64,000 nt of DNA, taken from positions 1,346,490 to 1,410,489 of the forward strand of contig CBDFGG010000004.1 of assembly GCA_965247015.1 (NCBI GenBank), given 5' to 3'. The number at the start of each line of letters is the position of its first letter. Position 1 is the first letter of the stretch. The DNA is from JAIXWP01 sp965247015. Lineage in GTDB: Bacteria; Bacteroidota; Bacteroidia; Flavobacteriales_D; Sanyastnellaceae. A program made the position numbers and the translations under genes. Positions 9,516 to 17,683 of the stretch are shown piece after piece. The notes beneath the pieces are model-generated. The model made no database searches, was not told the origin of the DNA, and was given only the letters and a program-made list of their open reading frames with translations.

Positions 9516-10165
9516 GATTGCTTGATGTTTGTTACAGCTTGATACGATTTGTTTACAATCATTTGTGCTTTTGGTCTGTGCGCACGAATGATATTATGTT
9601 CTATTTCTAAAACTTTTTCTACAAAGTCATCTTGAACATCTCTGCCTCTTTCATCGCGCTGTTGTTTTGTTTCAAGATAAGTGCGATCCATGAAAATGTG
9701 GAAATCCATATTTTCCAAAAGAAAGCTATAGGTGCCCTCTACAATAATACAATCGTATGCAACGAGTGGAATTGTCTCGGCTAAAATTTGATTGAGTTTA
9801 TAATTGACCAAAGGACGAATAAGCTCTTTTAATCCTGCTTTGAATTCATCGACATTTCGCTGAAGTAAATCCAAACGCACTTCTTGTGGTCCCACCCAAT
9901 CAATACTTTCCACGCGTTTGTCATGATTGGTACGAGGAGGTAGTTTGAAATAATCATCCAAATGTAGGATCAATGCTTTTCTTCCGTTCTCAGCAAGAGT
10001 GTGTTGCAAACAGATCGCTGTAACAGATTTGCCGCTACCCGATTCTCCTGCGATCGCAATGGCCAATCTACTCTTTGACCAAACTTGAAGTTCTTTTAAA
10101 TAGTCCACTATATCATTGGATGTAGTGTAGTATTCCGAACGAATATTAATGATATCTCCTAACAT
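9512..10165 (-). CDS. Uridine kinase-like P-loop kinase in sugar operon
   Basis: This 217-residue cytoplasmic P-loop protein belongs to the uridine kinase/phosphoribulokinase/pantothenate kinase superfamily. Walker A is GESGSGKS (about residues 41-48), followed by the HLDDYFKLPP motif (the D-DDF/Y pattern of uridine kinases) and YDCIIVEGTYSF as Walker B. The C-terminal RDERGRDVQDDFVEKVLEIEHNII resembles the lid region. It overlaps the glycosidase upstream by 7 bp and the transporter downstream by 4 bp, so it is firmly part of the sugar operon. It is not a recognised hexokinase family. It may phosphorylate a sugar or nucleoside released in the pathway, and the substrate is unknown. Confidence 0.8.
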   Translation of the reverse strand: MLGDIINIRSEYYTTSNDIVDYLKELQVWSKSRLAIAIAGESGSGKSVTAICLQHTLAENGRKALILHLDDYFKLPPRTNHDKRVESIDWVGPQEVRLDLLQRNVDEFKAGLKELIRPLVNYKLNQILAETIPLVAYDCIIVEGTYSFLLENMDFHIFMDRTYLETKQQRDERGRDVQDDFVEKVLEIEHNIIRAHRPKAQMIVNKSYQAVTNIKQS

Positions 10166-11337
10166 TTTAGTTTGGTTTTAATGGAATGATTAGATGTCAT
10201 TGCTTCTGCGATCATCAAATATCCAGATGCAGAGAATGCAAGTTTTGGAACGCCTCCAGCTTCGAAAGTGTTGGTGTTCCAGTATTCAGAAAAGCGCATG
10301 TCAGACGAAACACTGTTCATTTTAGTCTCCACTTGAGCGGATATTTTTTCTAGAATGAACGTTCGGTTTTGAGATGAGAATCCTAGGCACAATAGTCCAA
10401 TGAACACAGGCCACGCTCCACCGTTGTGAAAATGATGAGGCTTGTTTTTAAACTGATAAAGAAAATTATTATTTAAGAAATGCCATTCTGGATCAGTTTC
10501 TTGAATAATCGGATAAAACACCGGTAGCATTTCCATTGCCTTATGATTTATTAAATCCAACAGAAATGTTTCAATCTTTTCAGGATTTTCTTCTAGTCCT
10601 AGCAATAAGACTAGCGCGTTGGCTGCCATGTCCCAACGCTTATCGTACCCTTGTGCTCCTAGACTCATAGCCCAGTATGGAAGCGCTTCCCATGCGCGTT
10701 CGTATGCAACAGGATGGTATAATTTTTTTTCTTCTTTTTGGGAAAAACTAAAGTTCGCCTTTAAAAGATGGGATAGCGATTCGGCGCGATCGCTGTATTT
10801 TTTTTCTTGAGAAAAATGAGCATAAGCGCGAAGGGCCCACAATCTCAAACATTGATCATAGAGCACATATCCTTGAGAAATGTATTCATCTGCCCAGTTG
10901 CCTCCAACGGGAGTGTAGATCAATCCGCGTCCATTCATTTCCCAACATTCCAAAAGGTGAAATGCCTTTTCAATTTTTGGACAGAGTATATTTTTTTCGT
11001 CTGGAAAATGTTCCATTACCCAACATGCACCGATGATCCACCAAGTAGTGGCATCAACGCGTCCAACAAGGCTTCCATAGCTTACGGTAGTTTCATCAAG
11101 AGATACATTGCTTGGAATTTGTCCTACTTCACTTTGGTGACGTGCCAAGTGTAAAACGCTTTCACGAAGTGCATTTATTCCTTTTTTGTCACTAGTGATT
11201 ACAGCGCTAAGTCCAGCAAGCATGCTATCACGCGACCACACTCTGCGGTAGTTGTCATGATCGATTGGAGATGCGGTAAACTTGCCATCTACAATACATT
11301 CATGCAATACGTTTAATGCTTCATCGGTAAATTTCAT
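10159..11337 (-). CDS. Six-hairpin glycosidase (GH15/GH100/amylo-alpha-1,6-glucosidase-like)
   Basis: This 392-residue protein has no signal peptide and is probably cytoplasmic. The sequence fits an (alpha/alpha)6 barrel. The early motif NYRRVWSRDSMLAGLSA holds a W-x-RD pair that resembles the general-acid site in GH15/GH100-like enzymes. VGRVDATTWWIIGACWVMEHF and TPVGGNWADEYISQGYVLYDQCLRLWALRAY are further family-like blocks, and the late KPHHFHNGGAWPVFIG and EYWNTNTFEAGGVPKLAFSASGY blocks complete the barrel. Being inside the cell and coupled to an MFS sugar carrier, it most likely hydrolyses the imported disaccharide or oligosaccharide. Whether it is an invertase, glucosidase or debranching type needs family assignment. 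It is first in the three-gene overlap unit, 89 bp below the TonB receptor. Confidence 0.75.
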   Translation of the reverse strand: MKFTDEALNVLHECIVDGKFTASPIDHDNYRRVWSRDSMLAGLSAVITSDKKGINALRESVLHLARHQSEVGQIPSNVSLDETTVSYGSLVGRVDATTWWIIGACWVMEHFPDEKNILCPKIEKAFHLLECWEMNGRGLIYTPVGGNWADEYISQGYVLYDQCLRLWALRAYAHFSQEKKYSDRAESLSHLLKANFSFSQKEEKKLYHPVAYERAWEALPYWAMSLGAQGYDKRWDMAANALVLLLGLEENPEKIETFLLDLINHKAMEMLPVFYPIIQETDPEWHFLNNNFLYQFKNKPHHFHNGGAWPVFIGLLCLGFSSQNRTFILEKISAQVETKMNSVSSDMRFSEYWNTNTFEAGGVPKLAFSASGYLMIAEAMTSNHSIKTKLKC

Positions 11338-11352
11338 GCTTCTAAAATTGAT

Positions 11353-11382
11353 AAAAGAGGTAGCGGGGATGCTACCTCTTTT
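11353..11382. terminator. 12-bp hairpin between TonB receptor and glycosidase
   Basis: Perfect arms AAAAGAGGTAGC and GCTACCTCTTTT with a 6-nt loop. The T-run is stronger on the plus side than in the direction of the operon, so it may be a leaky terminator or an mRNA-stabilising stem separating receptor and downstream expression levels. Confidence 0.6.
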
Positions 11383-11426
11383 TTAACCAAAAAATACACA
11401 AGAAGTAAGAATACTTCTAACGATCA

Positions 11427-14072
11427 CTAAAAGCTATATTTCAGAGTTGCTGAAAATGTTCTACCTGTGATAGAGCGAGCAGCAACGAAGTTGGTAGTAC
11501 CGTCAACGATAGAACCAGCTTCAGACTCAGTGATACCGATGGTATCAAGAATGTTGTTGCCATTAACAGACAAGAAGAAACCTTCTGCAATACGGAAGTT
11601 TACAAACAAGTTGAGATACATGTAACCCGGCATGATCAACTCGTTGTTATCCTGTGCATAGCTTTCTGATGTACCGATAGCGCTAACACCGATAGAGTGA
11701 TTTTTGTATGTGAAAGACGGAGTGAAGTTGTAAATGAAATCAGCTTGACGACGAGGTCTGTTGCCGATTACTTCCTCATTCAATGCATCCTTAGAAATTT
11801 CTGCTTTAGTATAAGTAACACCACCACGGATGTTGAATCCACCCTTGCTATAATTACCGTCTAGTTCAAGACCATAAGCAGTGTACTCGCGGTTTACAGA
11901 ACGCTGTGTTGTTGCTTCATAGTTTTGCTCTTCTGTTAATGCATAGAATGCTGTAGTGTTTACCATCAAGTTGCCCTTGCGCATTTTGTAACCCAATTCA
12001 GATTGACTTACCATGTCTGCACTTAGATCAGCAGCAGCGCTTCCATCAGCAAGGATGTATGGGCCGAACAAAAGACGATCAGCGTTAGCTCTTCCGCCAG
12101 TGCTGTGACGAGCGAATACCGCCATTTCTTTATTCAAAAGATAATTTACACCTACAGAATATGAAGCGTATGAGTAGTCATAATTCACTGGACGAATATT
12201 TTGGTTGTCTACAGTTGCAACGTTTTGTTCAACCACGCTGATTACACCGTCACCATTCATGTCCTTTTGAACAGTTTGACCATCGCCACCTGCGAAAGAA
12301 CCGTTTACTTGACCTGTATCATAGCGGAAGCTTGCATCAGCAGTGATTTGATCGTTTACCTTCACTTCTACTCCAGCATATGGCGCGAAGATGTCGTAAG
12401 AGGTATCGTAGTTTCTGTGACAGCAATTGCCCCATGCAGGAACGCCATAAGCAATCAAACCGTTTTCTGTGAAAGTGGTGTCATTGCGATGAACGTCTAC
12501 CAATTGAGCACCGTCGTCAGATACTTCCATTAAGTAAGAATTCCACAACCATGACATGCTGATGTTTTGATATGCTTTGTAAACACCCGCGTTGATTTTC
12601 GCACGACCAATAGTCTTTGTCAAGTTGAAATCGTTTGCGAAATTGTTGAAGTTGTTCAATTGTGTATCGAACAAGTGCATTCTTTGAAGAAGACCGTTTC
12701 CATTCTGATTTGCTGGAAGTGTATCTCCAGTGTAAGCATATGTAAGCGCTGTATATCCTGCTGCTACGCCAGAAGCAATTGCGTCAGTTGTTCCAACTGC
12801 TGCGGTGAATGGAGCAATGAATAGACCGTTGTTGAATGCAAGACGAGAACGATTTGTTACCTTCCATCCATCGCCAAGTTCGAATGCAAATTCACCACCA
12901 ACAGCAGTGCTATTCGCATTCATTCCATCAGCAACACTGCTTCTTCTGATTTGACCATCTGCACCAGTGCTCAAATTAGAAATCAAATTTGGAGTGTGTA
13001 ATGTTCCGCGAACTGCGCTGAAACCGTTGATAGAAGACCATTCTGGGTTTTCATTAGTTCCACTAACCTGGATAGGCATTGGCATGTACGCAGGAGTGCG
13101 GTCGTTCAAATACTTCAAGTAAACACGTGCATAACCTTTGTCAAAATACTTGGTAAGGTTTGCTTTGATTTGTCCACCAAAGTTTGAAGAGAATCCTGTG
13201 TTACGAGGACCATCTCCCTGTTTGAAGTAACCACCGATATGGAAGGCCATGTTGTTTGACATGGGAGATCCATATTCGAAATCGGTACGGTAGTAATTGT
13301 AATCTACCCCCATTGTGGTTCCGATGCTACCACCAGCGATGCTACCAGTTTTGCTAATAAGGTTGATCAAACCAGCTGGAGAGTTGCTGGCAAGTGTACT
13401 AGCAGAACCACCGCGCAAAGCTTCGATGCGGCCAACGGAATAATCAAAACGAGTGAAGATATCTGCTGTGGCAAATGCGATATCACCGAATTGAAGAACA
13501 GGAAGTCCATCTTCATGAATTTGTAAATACTTAGAACCACCAGTTGAGATTGGCACCCCACGTACGGTGATGTTTGTATTACCCTCACCGGCAGAAGCTT
13601 CAGAGCGAATACCGGGAATTGATCTGAATATTTCAGCGGTACTTCTTGGGGATGCATCAGTAATATCTTTCGGAGAAAGAGAACTGATAGAGATGCTTGA
13701 TTCCAAAGCAGACTTTGGATTAACAACCCCAGTAATTACGACTTCATTTAGAGTTTGTGATGAAGAAAGTTCTGCGTCAAGCATTGTTGTTTTGCCATCT
13801 TGGATGGTAGCTTGAAGCTCAACGTTGTCATAGCCAACAGAGCTGAAGATCACAGTGTAGCTGCCGGCTGCGAGTTTGTCGATCTTGTAATGACCTTCGT
13901 CATTTGCAATTGCGCCTGCGTTGTTTTCTTTAATTCGGACGATGCTGAAGCTAAGCACTTCGCCTGATTTGTCCTTGACGTTACCTTCGAGGGTACCTTG
14001 GGAGAAGGCCACTGTTTGTAAGAAGAGTATACAAACAGAAACGAACATCAAATGAATTGATTTCTTTTTCAT
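11427..14072 (-). CDS. TonB-dependent outer membrane receptor with N-terminal CarboxypepD-like domain
   Basis: This 881-residue outer-membrane transporter probably imports a sugar. The start at 14072 (MKKKSIHLMFVSVCILF) gives a clean signal peptide ending near TVAFSQ; the open frame continues 19 codons further upstream without support. Order of parts: a carboxypeptidase-regulatory-like domain (about 25-100, GTLEGNVKDKSGEVLSFSIVRIKENN), a plug domain (about 110-240, SPRSTAEIFRSIPGIRSEASAGEGNTNITVRGVP and VGRIEALRGGSASTLASNSPAGLINLISK), then a 22-strand barrel ending in the aromatic SATLKYSF. No SusD gene follows, so this is not a SusCD pair. The LacI operator at 14183-14204 and the downstream glycosidase, kinase and MFS genes indicate a glycan or disaccharide uptake locus. 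Confidence 0.9.
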   Translation of the reverse strand: MKKKSIHLMFVSVCILFLQTVAFSQGTLEGNVKDKSGEVLSFSIVRIKENNAGAIANDEGHYKIDKLAAGSYTVIFSSVGYDNVELQATIQDGKTTMLDAELSSSQTLNEVVITGVVNPKSALESSISISSLSPKDITDASPRSTAEIFRSIPGIRSEASAGEGNTNITVRGVPISTGGSKYLQIHEDGLPVLQFGDIAFATADIFTRFDYSVGRIEALRGGSASTLASNSPAGLINLISKTGSIAGGSIGTTMGVDYNYYRTDFEYGSPMSNNMAFHIGGYFKQGDGPRNTGFSSNFGGQIKANLTKYFDKGYARVYLKYLNDRTPAYMPMPIQVSGTNENPEWSSINGFSAVRGTLHTPNLISNLSTGADGQIRRSSVADGMNANSTAVGGEFAFELGDGWKVTNRSRLAFNNGLFIAPFTAAVGTTDAIASGVAAGYTALTYAYTGDTLPANQNGNGLLQRMHLFDTQLNNFNNFANDFNLTKTIGRAKINAGVYKAYQNISMSWLWNSYLMEVSDDGAQLVDVHRNDTTFTENGLIAYGVPAWGNCCHRNYDTSYDIFAPYAGVEVKVNDQITADASFRYDTGQVNGSFAGGDGQTVQKDMNGDGVISVVEQNVATVDNQNIRPVNYDYSYASYSVGVNYLLNKEMAVFARHSTGGRANADRLLFGPYILADGSAAADLSADMVSQSELGYKMRKGNLMVNTTAFYALTEEQNYEATTQRSVNREYTAYGLELDGNYSKGGFNIRGGVTYTKAEISKDALNEEVIGNRPRRQADFIYNFTPSFTYKNHSIGVSAIGTSESYAQDNNELIMPGYMYLNLFVNFRIAEGFFLSVNGNNILDTIGITESEAGSIVDGTTNFVAARSITGRTFSATLKYSF

Positions 14073-14182
14073 GTGGTTTGATAATATTTGGTTTGGTTGG
14101 TCGAAGTTTTTGCTTCGAGGTTGAAACAAACTAAATGAGATTTTTCGTTCACTCCGACGCTATGGTGTTGAGAATGTGCACG

Positions 14183-14204
14183 CAAACGTTTCCGCAAACG
14201 TTTG
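14183..14204. promoter_or_regulatory. Tandem LacI-type operator
   Basis: Two copies of CAAACGTTT, 12 bp apart (14183 and 14195), together forming a dyad; each AAACGTTT is itself palindromic. The centre AACGTT is typical of LacI/GalR-family sites. It lies between the divergent TonB receptor and LacI genes and probably controls both. Confidence 0.75.
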
Positions 14205-14289
14205 TTGTTGATAAGTTTGGTCCGATTAATTTTTATATTTAGTCCGAAAACGGGTGAGAAGCAATCGCTACCTGCTTTAAGTTTGGACA

Positions 14290-15291
14290 ATGAAGAGAGC
14301 TACAATTAAGGATATCGCTTTATTGATGAAGGTTTCGGTAAGCACCGTTTCACGCGGCTTGCGCGACCATCCAGATATTAGCGCTGAATTGTGCGCTCAA
14401 ATCAAGGCGAAGGCGAAAGAACTGAACTATCATCCAAATCAACTGGCTAGTGGACTTCGAAAGCGACAGAGTAAATTCATTGCGCTCATTATTCCGGAGA
14501 TCACCATGTTCTTTTTCCCATCTGTAATTAATGGTATAGAAGAGGTGGCTCGAAAGAAGGGTTATCAGTTGCTAGTGCTTCAAAGCAATGATAGTCTGGA
14601 GAATGAGAAGTTGAATATTCAAGCATGCTTTGATCATTCTGTAGATGGTGTTTTGATTTCATTGAGCAATCAATCATTGAATGCCGACCACCTTTTAGAT
14701 TTGAAGGAATCGGGTATTCCTGTTGTTTTATTTGATAAGAGTATAGAAAGCTCTCCCTTTGATGAAGTGCTAATCGATGACGAGTTGGCGGCGTATCAAG
14801 CTACACAGCGATTGATTGATAAGGGATGTAGAAATATCATTGCGGTATTAGGAAGCCAAAATCTTACGATGACAAAGTTGCGTGGACGTGGATTTAGAAG
14901 GTCTTTAGAAGAGAATGGAATTGCGACAACCGAACAAACATTCGGTTATGCTGAAAGCTTTGAAAAAGGTCGTGAGGTAATTGCTAAAATGATAGTAGAG
15001 CAACGACCCGACGGTATTTATTTAATGAGCGATGAATTGATAGCTGCGGCTTCTACTATTGTACAAAGTGTTTACGGCGACGATCATACGCAATGTCATG
15101 TAATAGGAATGAGCGACGGACAGCTTCCGAAGATTGTACCCTATCCTATATCCTACGTGCATCACAGCGGTTTTGAGCTTGGCCAACTCGCTGCAAATCG
15201 TCTTATGAAACGTATCTATTTGGTCAATGATGAAATTGATCAAGAAGCTCCGCAAAGAATATTATTGACGACGGAGATTTTTGATTCGTGA
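14290..15291 (+). CDS. LacI family transcriptional regulator of the sugar locus
   Basis: This 333-residue repressor has a LacI helix-turn-helix at the N-terminus (ATIKDIALLMKVSVSTVSRGLRDHPDIS, residues 3-30) and a hinge helix (NQLASGLRKRQS, about 52-63). A periplasmic-binding-protein-like effector domain follows (FIALIIPE, DGVLISLSNQ, PVVLFDKSIE, IYLMSDELIAAA, HVIGMSDGQLPKIVPYPISYVHHSG). The gene is divergent from the TonB receptor, with the CAAACGTTT tandem site between them. The effector is probably a sugar brought in by the locus. The final codons (IFDS stop) run into a GATTCTC heptamer array that supplies the TGA stop. A copy of the 16-bp palindrome sits in the coding region at 14930. Confidence 0.92.
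   Translation: MKRATIKDIALLMKVSVSTVSRGLRDHPDISAELCAQIKAKAKELNYHPNQLASGLRKRQSKFIALIIPEITMFFFPSVINGIEEVARKKGYQLLVLQSNDSLENEKLNIQACFDHSVDGVLISLSNQSLNADHLLDLKESGIPVVLFDKSIESSPFDEVLIDDELAAYQATQRLIDKGCRNIIAVLGSQNLTMTKLRGRGFRRSLEENGIATTEQTFGYAESFEKGREVIAKMIVEQRPDGIYLMSDELIAAASTIVQSVYGDDHTQCHVIGMSDGQLPKIVPYPISYVHHSGFELGQLAANRLMKRIYLVNDEIDQEAPQRILLTTEIFDS
14930..14945. repeat. CCGAAYRNNYRTTCGG palindrome, copy 2
   Basis: CCGAA-CAAACA-TTCGG within the lacI gene, read in frame as T-E-Q-T-F-G. The copy at 26437 uses the same reading phase. Confidence 0.7.
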
Positions 15292-15343
15292 TTCTCGATT
15301 CTCGATTCTCGAATCTCGAATCCCGAATAATTCTGAATTATTC
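15283..15343. repeat. GATTCTC heptamer array with 8-bp hairpin
   Basis: Three GATTCTC units plus GAATCTC/GAATCCC variants (15283-15324) start at the lacI stop codon. They run into the stem GAATAATT/AATTATTC with loop CTG (15325-15343), which reaches the stop of the convergent mntA gene and may act as a weak terminator. Confidence 0.8.
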
Positions 15344-15665
15344 ATTCTCTTTCGTAAAAGGGAACTCCAACTCTGGTTATGTGATCCTTTAAATCATTGT
15401 GCTGAAGTGCTTGAAAGTTGACAATATCAACGAAGAATGGAAGGCTACTTTCTTTGAAGGAGGATTGAATTCTTATCAGTGTTTCTTCTGAAACATTTTC
15501 ATCCATAATAGCCAAATCAATATCGCTACCGGATTTAAAACTTCCTTTTGCTCGACTACCAAAAATTAGAACTGTTCTAACTTCAGAGTAATTACGAAGG
15601 ATGGTGAATATGCTCGCCATATCTCGATTACTCAATCCAAAATTATTTGGAATGAAGGTTATCAT
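15342..15665 (-). CDS. mntA: MntA-like minimal nucleotidyltransferase antitoxin
   Basis: This 107-residue nucleotidyltransferase carries the exact MntA signature GSX10DXD: G36-S37, then D48-I-D50, with a third carboxylate in FVDIVNF (about D80). In characterised MntA/HepT pairs the antitoxin transfers AMP groups to a tyrosine of the HEPN toxin and inactivates it. Here the partner directly upstream has the required RX4HXY motif, and the two genes overlap by ATGA. The length is normal for the family and no catalytic residue is missing. Substrate and specificity are inferred from the motif only. Confidence 0.88.
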   Translation of the reverse strand: MITFIPNNFGLSNRDMASIFTILRNYSEVRTVLIFGSRAKGSFKSGSDIDLAIMDENVSEETLIRIQSSFKESSLPFFVDIVNFQALQHNDLKDHITRVGVPFYERE

Positions 15666-16078
15666 TTATCTTGTGTATTCGAATAGGTTGAAAAAAAAAG
15701 GTAGAGTTTTTTAAGAGCAGGGAATACACGTTCTCGAAGTTTATGTTCAGAAGCTTGAAATTTATCTCCGCTGTAGTCGTGTGAGAGTACATTTCGTATT
15801 TCTAGTCCATCAATTAATTCTTGAGCGTAATCGATGTATTGTGCGTTTTGGGCTTGTCGAAATGTTTCTTTTGGTGATGGAATAAAATCAAATCCTTGAT
15901 CTTCTAAAAAGTCCTTCATTACTTTCCAGCCAATCTCTAGAGTAAACTCGAATCGTTGAACTAGACCGTTTCGTTCTAATTCGTTCAGAGAACTCATGTT
16001 CATGGCTTCTTCCAAGCGGATGTAGGCTCTTTCGAAATTACTGAAACACTGAATCCAGTGAACATCTAGGTTGCTCAT
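15662..16078 (-). CDS. hepT: HepT-like HEPN toxin (HI0074 family)
   Basis: This 138-residue all-helical HEPN protein contains R95-NVLS-H100-D-Y102, the RX4HXY motif of HepT RNases; the Tyr is the residue AMPylated by MntA in studied systems. The segment RFEFTLEIGWKVMKDFLEDQG is typical of the HI0074/nucleotidyltransferase-substrate-binding group. The start at 16078 (MSNLDVHW) is chosen because the sequence upstream reads as an unstructured, frame-random extension. It is expected to cleave RNA when free of its antitoxin. It lies between an XRE gene upstream and mntA downstream, all leftward. Confidence 0.85.
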   Translation of the reverse strand: MSNLDVHWIQCFSNFERAYIRLEEAMNMSSLNELERNGLVQRFEFTLEIGWKVMKDFLEDQGFDFIPSPKETFRQAQNAQYIDYAQELIDGLEIRNVLSHDYSGDKFQASEHKLRERVFPALKKLYLFFSTYSNTQDK

Positions 16079-16164
16079 ATAGACACTAATTATTACTGAA
16101 TGACTAGTAACAAAGATATCGGAAAATAAATTTTCGATTCGAAATTCAAATTCCGAATCCATCG

Positions 16165-16551
16165 TTATACGAATTTTTGAAGCGTGGAAATAAGCGTGCT
16201 GACTTGCTCTTGTAATTCAGAGATGGTGCGCCCTTGTTCGTCGATAATCTTTTGATATTCTACAGGAGAAAGTGTGTTTTTTTCGCCGTTCGAACCTGTG
16301 TTAGATATCAGCTGATTAATACTGGCTCCTTGACTAACTTTTTCAGTCAGGTAGAGAATGTCTGCTTTTAGTATATGATTAATTTGCATGATCATTTCAG
16401 GCTTCATGCTGCCTGCATTAATGCGTTGATTGAGGTTCGATGGCGATGCATCCATTTCAAGAGCAAGCTGTCTTTGAGACAAACCCCGAGCCTTCAGTAA
16501 AGCGAGAATTACTGAGGTCATAGCGGCTTTTCTTTTGACTGACTTTGCCAT
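16165..16551 (-). CDS. XRE-type DNA-binding protein with C-terminal coiled coil
   Basis: This 128-residue regulator has a helix-turn-helix near the N-terminus (TSVILALLKARGLSQRQLALEMDASPSNLNQRINAGSMKPEMIMQI) and a C-terminal amphipathic segment (YQKIIDEQGRTISELQEQVSTLISTLQKF) that looks like a coiled coil for oligomerisation. The start at 16551 (MAKSVKRK) is preferred; 48 more codons are open upstream but cross an AT-rich palindrome that looks like the promoter or operator. It is 86 bp upstream of hepT in the same direction and could regulate the toxin-antitoxin pair, although the gap leaves room for an independent promoter. Confidence 0.75.
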   Translation of the reverse strand: MAKSVKRKAAMTSVILALLKARGLSQRQLALEMDASPSNLNQRINAGSMKPEMIMQINHILKADILYLTEKVSQGASINQLISNTGSNGEKNTLSPVEYQKIIDEQGRTISELQEQVSTLISTLQKFV

Positions 16552-16588
16552 AAGCCAAAGTCGAAGTATTCGAGGACTCAATTTGGTT

Positions 16589-16645
16589 GTAAAAAACACA
16601 TATAAATGTATTAAATACATTTTGTTTGTATGTAAAAAACATATA
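16589..16645. promoter_or_regulatory. AT-rich operator region upstream of XRE gene
   Basis: A perfect 19-bp inverted repeat (AAATGTAT, 3-nt spacer, ATACATTT; 16604-16622) is flanked by two direct copies of TGTAAAAAACA (about 16589 and 16631). This fits an autoregulated XRE promoter. Confidence 0.55.
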
Positions 16646-16726
16646 TTTGCTTTAGTGAGGGCTAAGAAAATTTCATAAATGGTTTGACTCCCCACTTAAA
16701 CTTTAATTCAATATCATATTTAAATC

Positions 16727-17020
16727 ATGAAAAAACAATTTTTGGCGATCGGAATGTTCGCAATGATGAGCTTTTCATTAGGCTCATGCTACACAATGTC
16801 CTATTCTGTAGGAACAGGTTCACAATCTGGTCAGAAAGAAAAGGCTAAGAATCATTATTTGATTTATGGTCTTGCTCCAGTGAAAACACAGGATCCAACA
16901 AAGATGGCTTCAGGGGCTGCTAATTACGATGTGAAGATTTCACATTCGTTCGTTGATGGTTTAATTGCATCATTGACTTTTGGCATTTATACACCAACAA
17001 CAGTAACTGTTACTAAGTAA
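16727..17020 (+). CDS. Bor-like small lipoprotein
   Basis: This 97-residue protein has a lipoprotein signal peptide and lipobox (SFSLGSC, Cys about residue 21). The C-terminal half, HYLIYGLAPVKTQDPTKM through SFVDGLIASLTFGIYTPTTVTV, matches the Bor family fold. In phage lambda, Bor is a surface lipoprotein involved in serum resistance; related proteins are common in Bacteroidota genomes outside phages, where their role is not known. The GIYTP motif is the strongest shared feature. It stands alone on the plus strand, 31 bp upstream of a tiny membrane protein gene. Confidence 0.75.
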   Translation: MKKQFLAIGMFAMMSFSLGSCYTMSYSVGTGSQSGQKEKAKNHYLIYGLAPVKTQDPTKMASGAANYDVKISHSFVDGLIASLTFGIYTPTTVTVTK

Positions 17021-17053
17021 TTTTCCAATAATCGCATTGCAATAGGACATTCT

Positions 17054-17239
17054 ATGAAGTATCTTTTAATAGTAGTGGGTATTGTGCTAGTCTTGCTTGG
17101 GTTATTTCAAAGCTTGAGGTTTAGCCTTGATTATACAATCCTGTCTTCCTATGGAAAAGGATATGTGTGGGGTGGAATATTGCAATGCGTTATTGGAATA
17201 GTATTATTGATTCTTTCGAGAAAAATCAAAAAGAAGTAA
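17054..17239 (+). CDS. Small two-helix membrane protein, unknown
   Basis: This 61-residue protein has two predicted transmembrane helices (about 3-20 and 38-56), separated by a short loop with FSLDYTILSSYGKGYVWGG, and a Lys-rich tail (SRKIKKK) that should face the cytoplasm. There is no recognisable family. It follows the Bor-like gene by 33 bp on the same strand and may be co-transcribed. Confidence 0.55.
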   Translation: MKYLLIVVGIVLVLLGLFQSLRFSLDYTILSSYGKGYVWGGILQCVIGIVLLILSRKIKKK

Positions 17240-17261
17240 ATCACAGATAATTCGTAATAGT

Positions 17262-17332
17262 ACAAGTTTCGAACTTCGAAATTTGAATAATTCCGAATCG
17301 AAAATCGAGAATCGAGAATCGAAAGTTCTTTA
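17262..17332. repeat. GAATCGA heptamer array
   Basis: GAATCGA/AAATCGA units (core 17294-17326), preceded by the related inverted TTTCGAACTTCGAAA. The array is the complement of the GATTCTC-type arrays and ends at the stop of the leftward gene (17330). Confidence 0.7.
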
Positions 17333-17644
17333 CAAATTCTGATCAAGTACATCTGAGTCTGTCGACTCTTGGGCTTTTAGCCAAGAAGCTTCGAGTATGC
17401 GATAAAGTATCCAAGCCGACAAGAGTCCAAAGGGTATCGACATTAAACTGATCACAATGTCTGGAAGGTTAAGGAATGCCGCAGAGTTTGAGCCTAATAG
17501 AACAATGATAACTCCGGCGAGGAAGGTTCCGAGATAGTACACTACCACACCAAGAATAGCGAAGCCCCAACGGGAACGATCGTATTCGTGTGCTAATTCA
17601 TAGAATTTTTTTCCGAGAAAATAGATGAGTAATAATCCGAGCAT
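17330..17644 (-). CDS. Membrane protein, unknown
   Basis: This 104-residue protein has three hydrophobic segments (about 1-15, 28-50 and 60-82). KKFYELAHEYDRSRWGFAILGVVVYY resembles a widespread small Bacteroidota membrane protein type without an assigned function. The 5' end faces the divergent EEP-family gene across a 39-bp gap. The 3' end abuts a heptamer array. Confidence 0.6.
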   Translation of the reverse strand: MLGLLLIYFLGKKFYELAHEYDRSRWGFAILGVVVYYLGTFLAGVIIVLLGSNSAAFLNLPDIVISLMSIPFGLLSAWILYRILEASWLKAQESTDSDVLDQNL

Positions 17645-17683
17645 ATCTTAGTTTTTTTCAAATATAATTTCTATTTTGGTTCT

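Noticed and set aside
11427..14072. TonB receptor as SusC of a classical Sus locus
   Set aside because: There is no SusD gene, and the protein was not convincingly SusC-like in its plug region; called a general TonB receptor.
16727..17020. Prophage remnant, because of the Bor-like protein
   Set aside because: No other phage gene is near, and Bor-like lipoproteins are chromosomal in many Bacteroidota.
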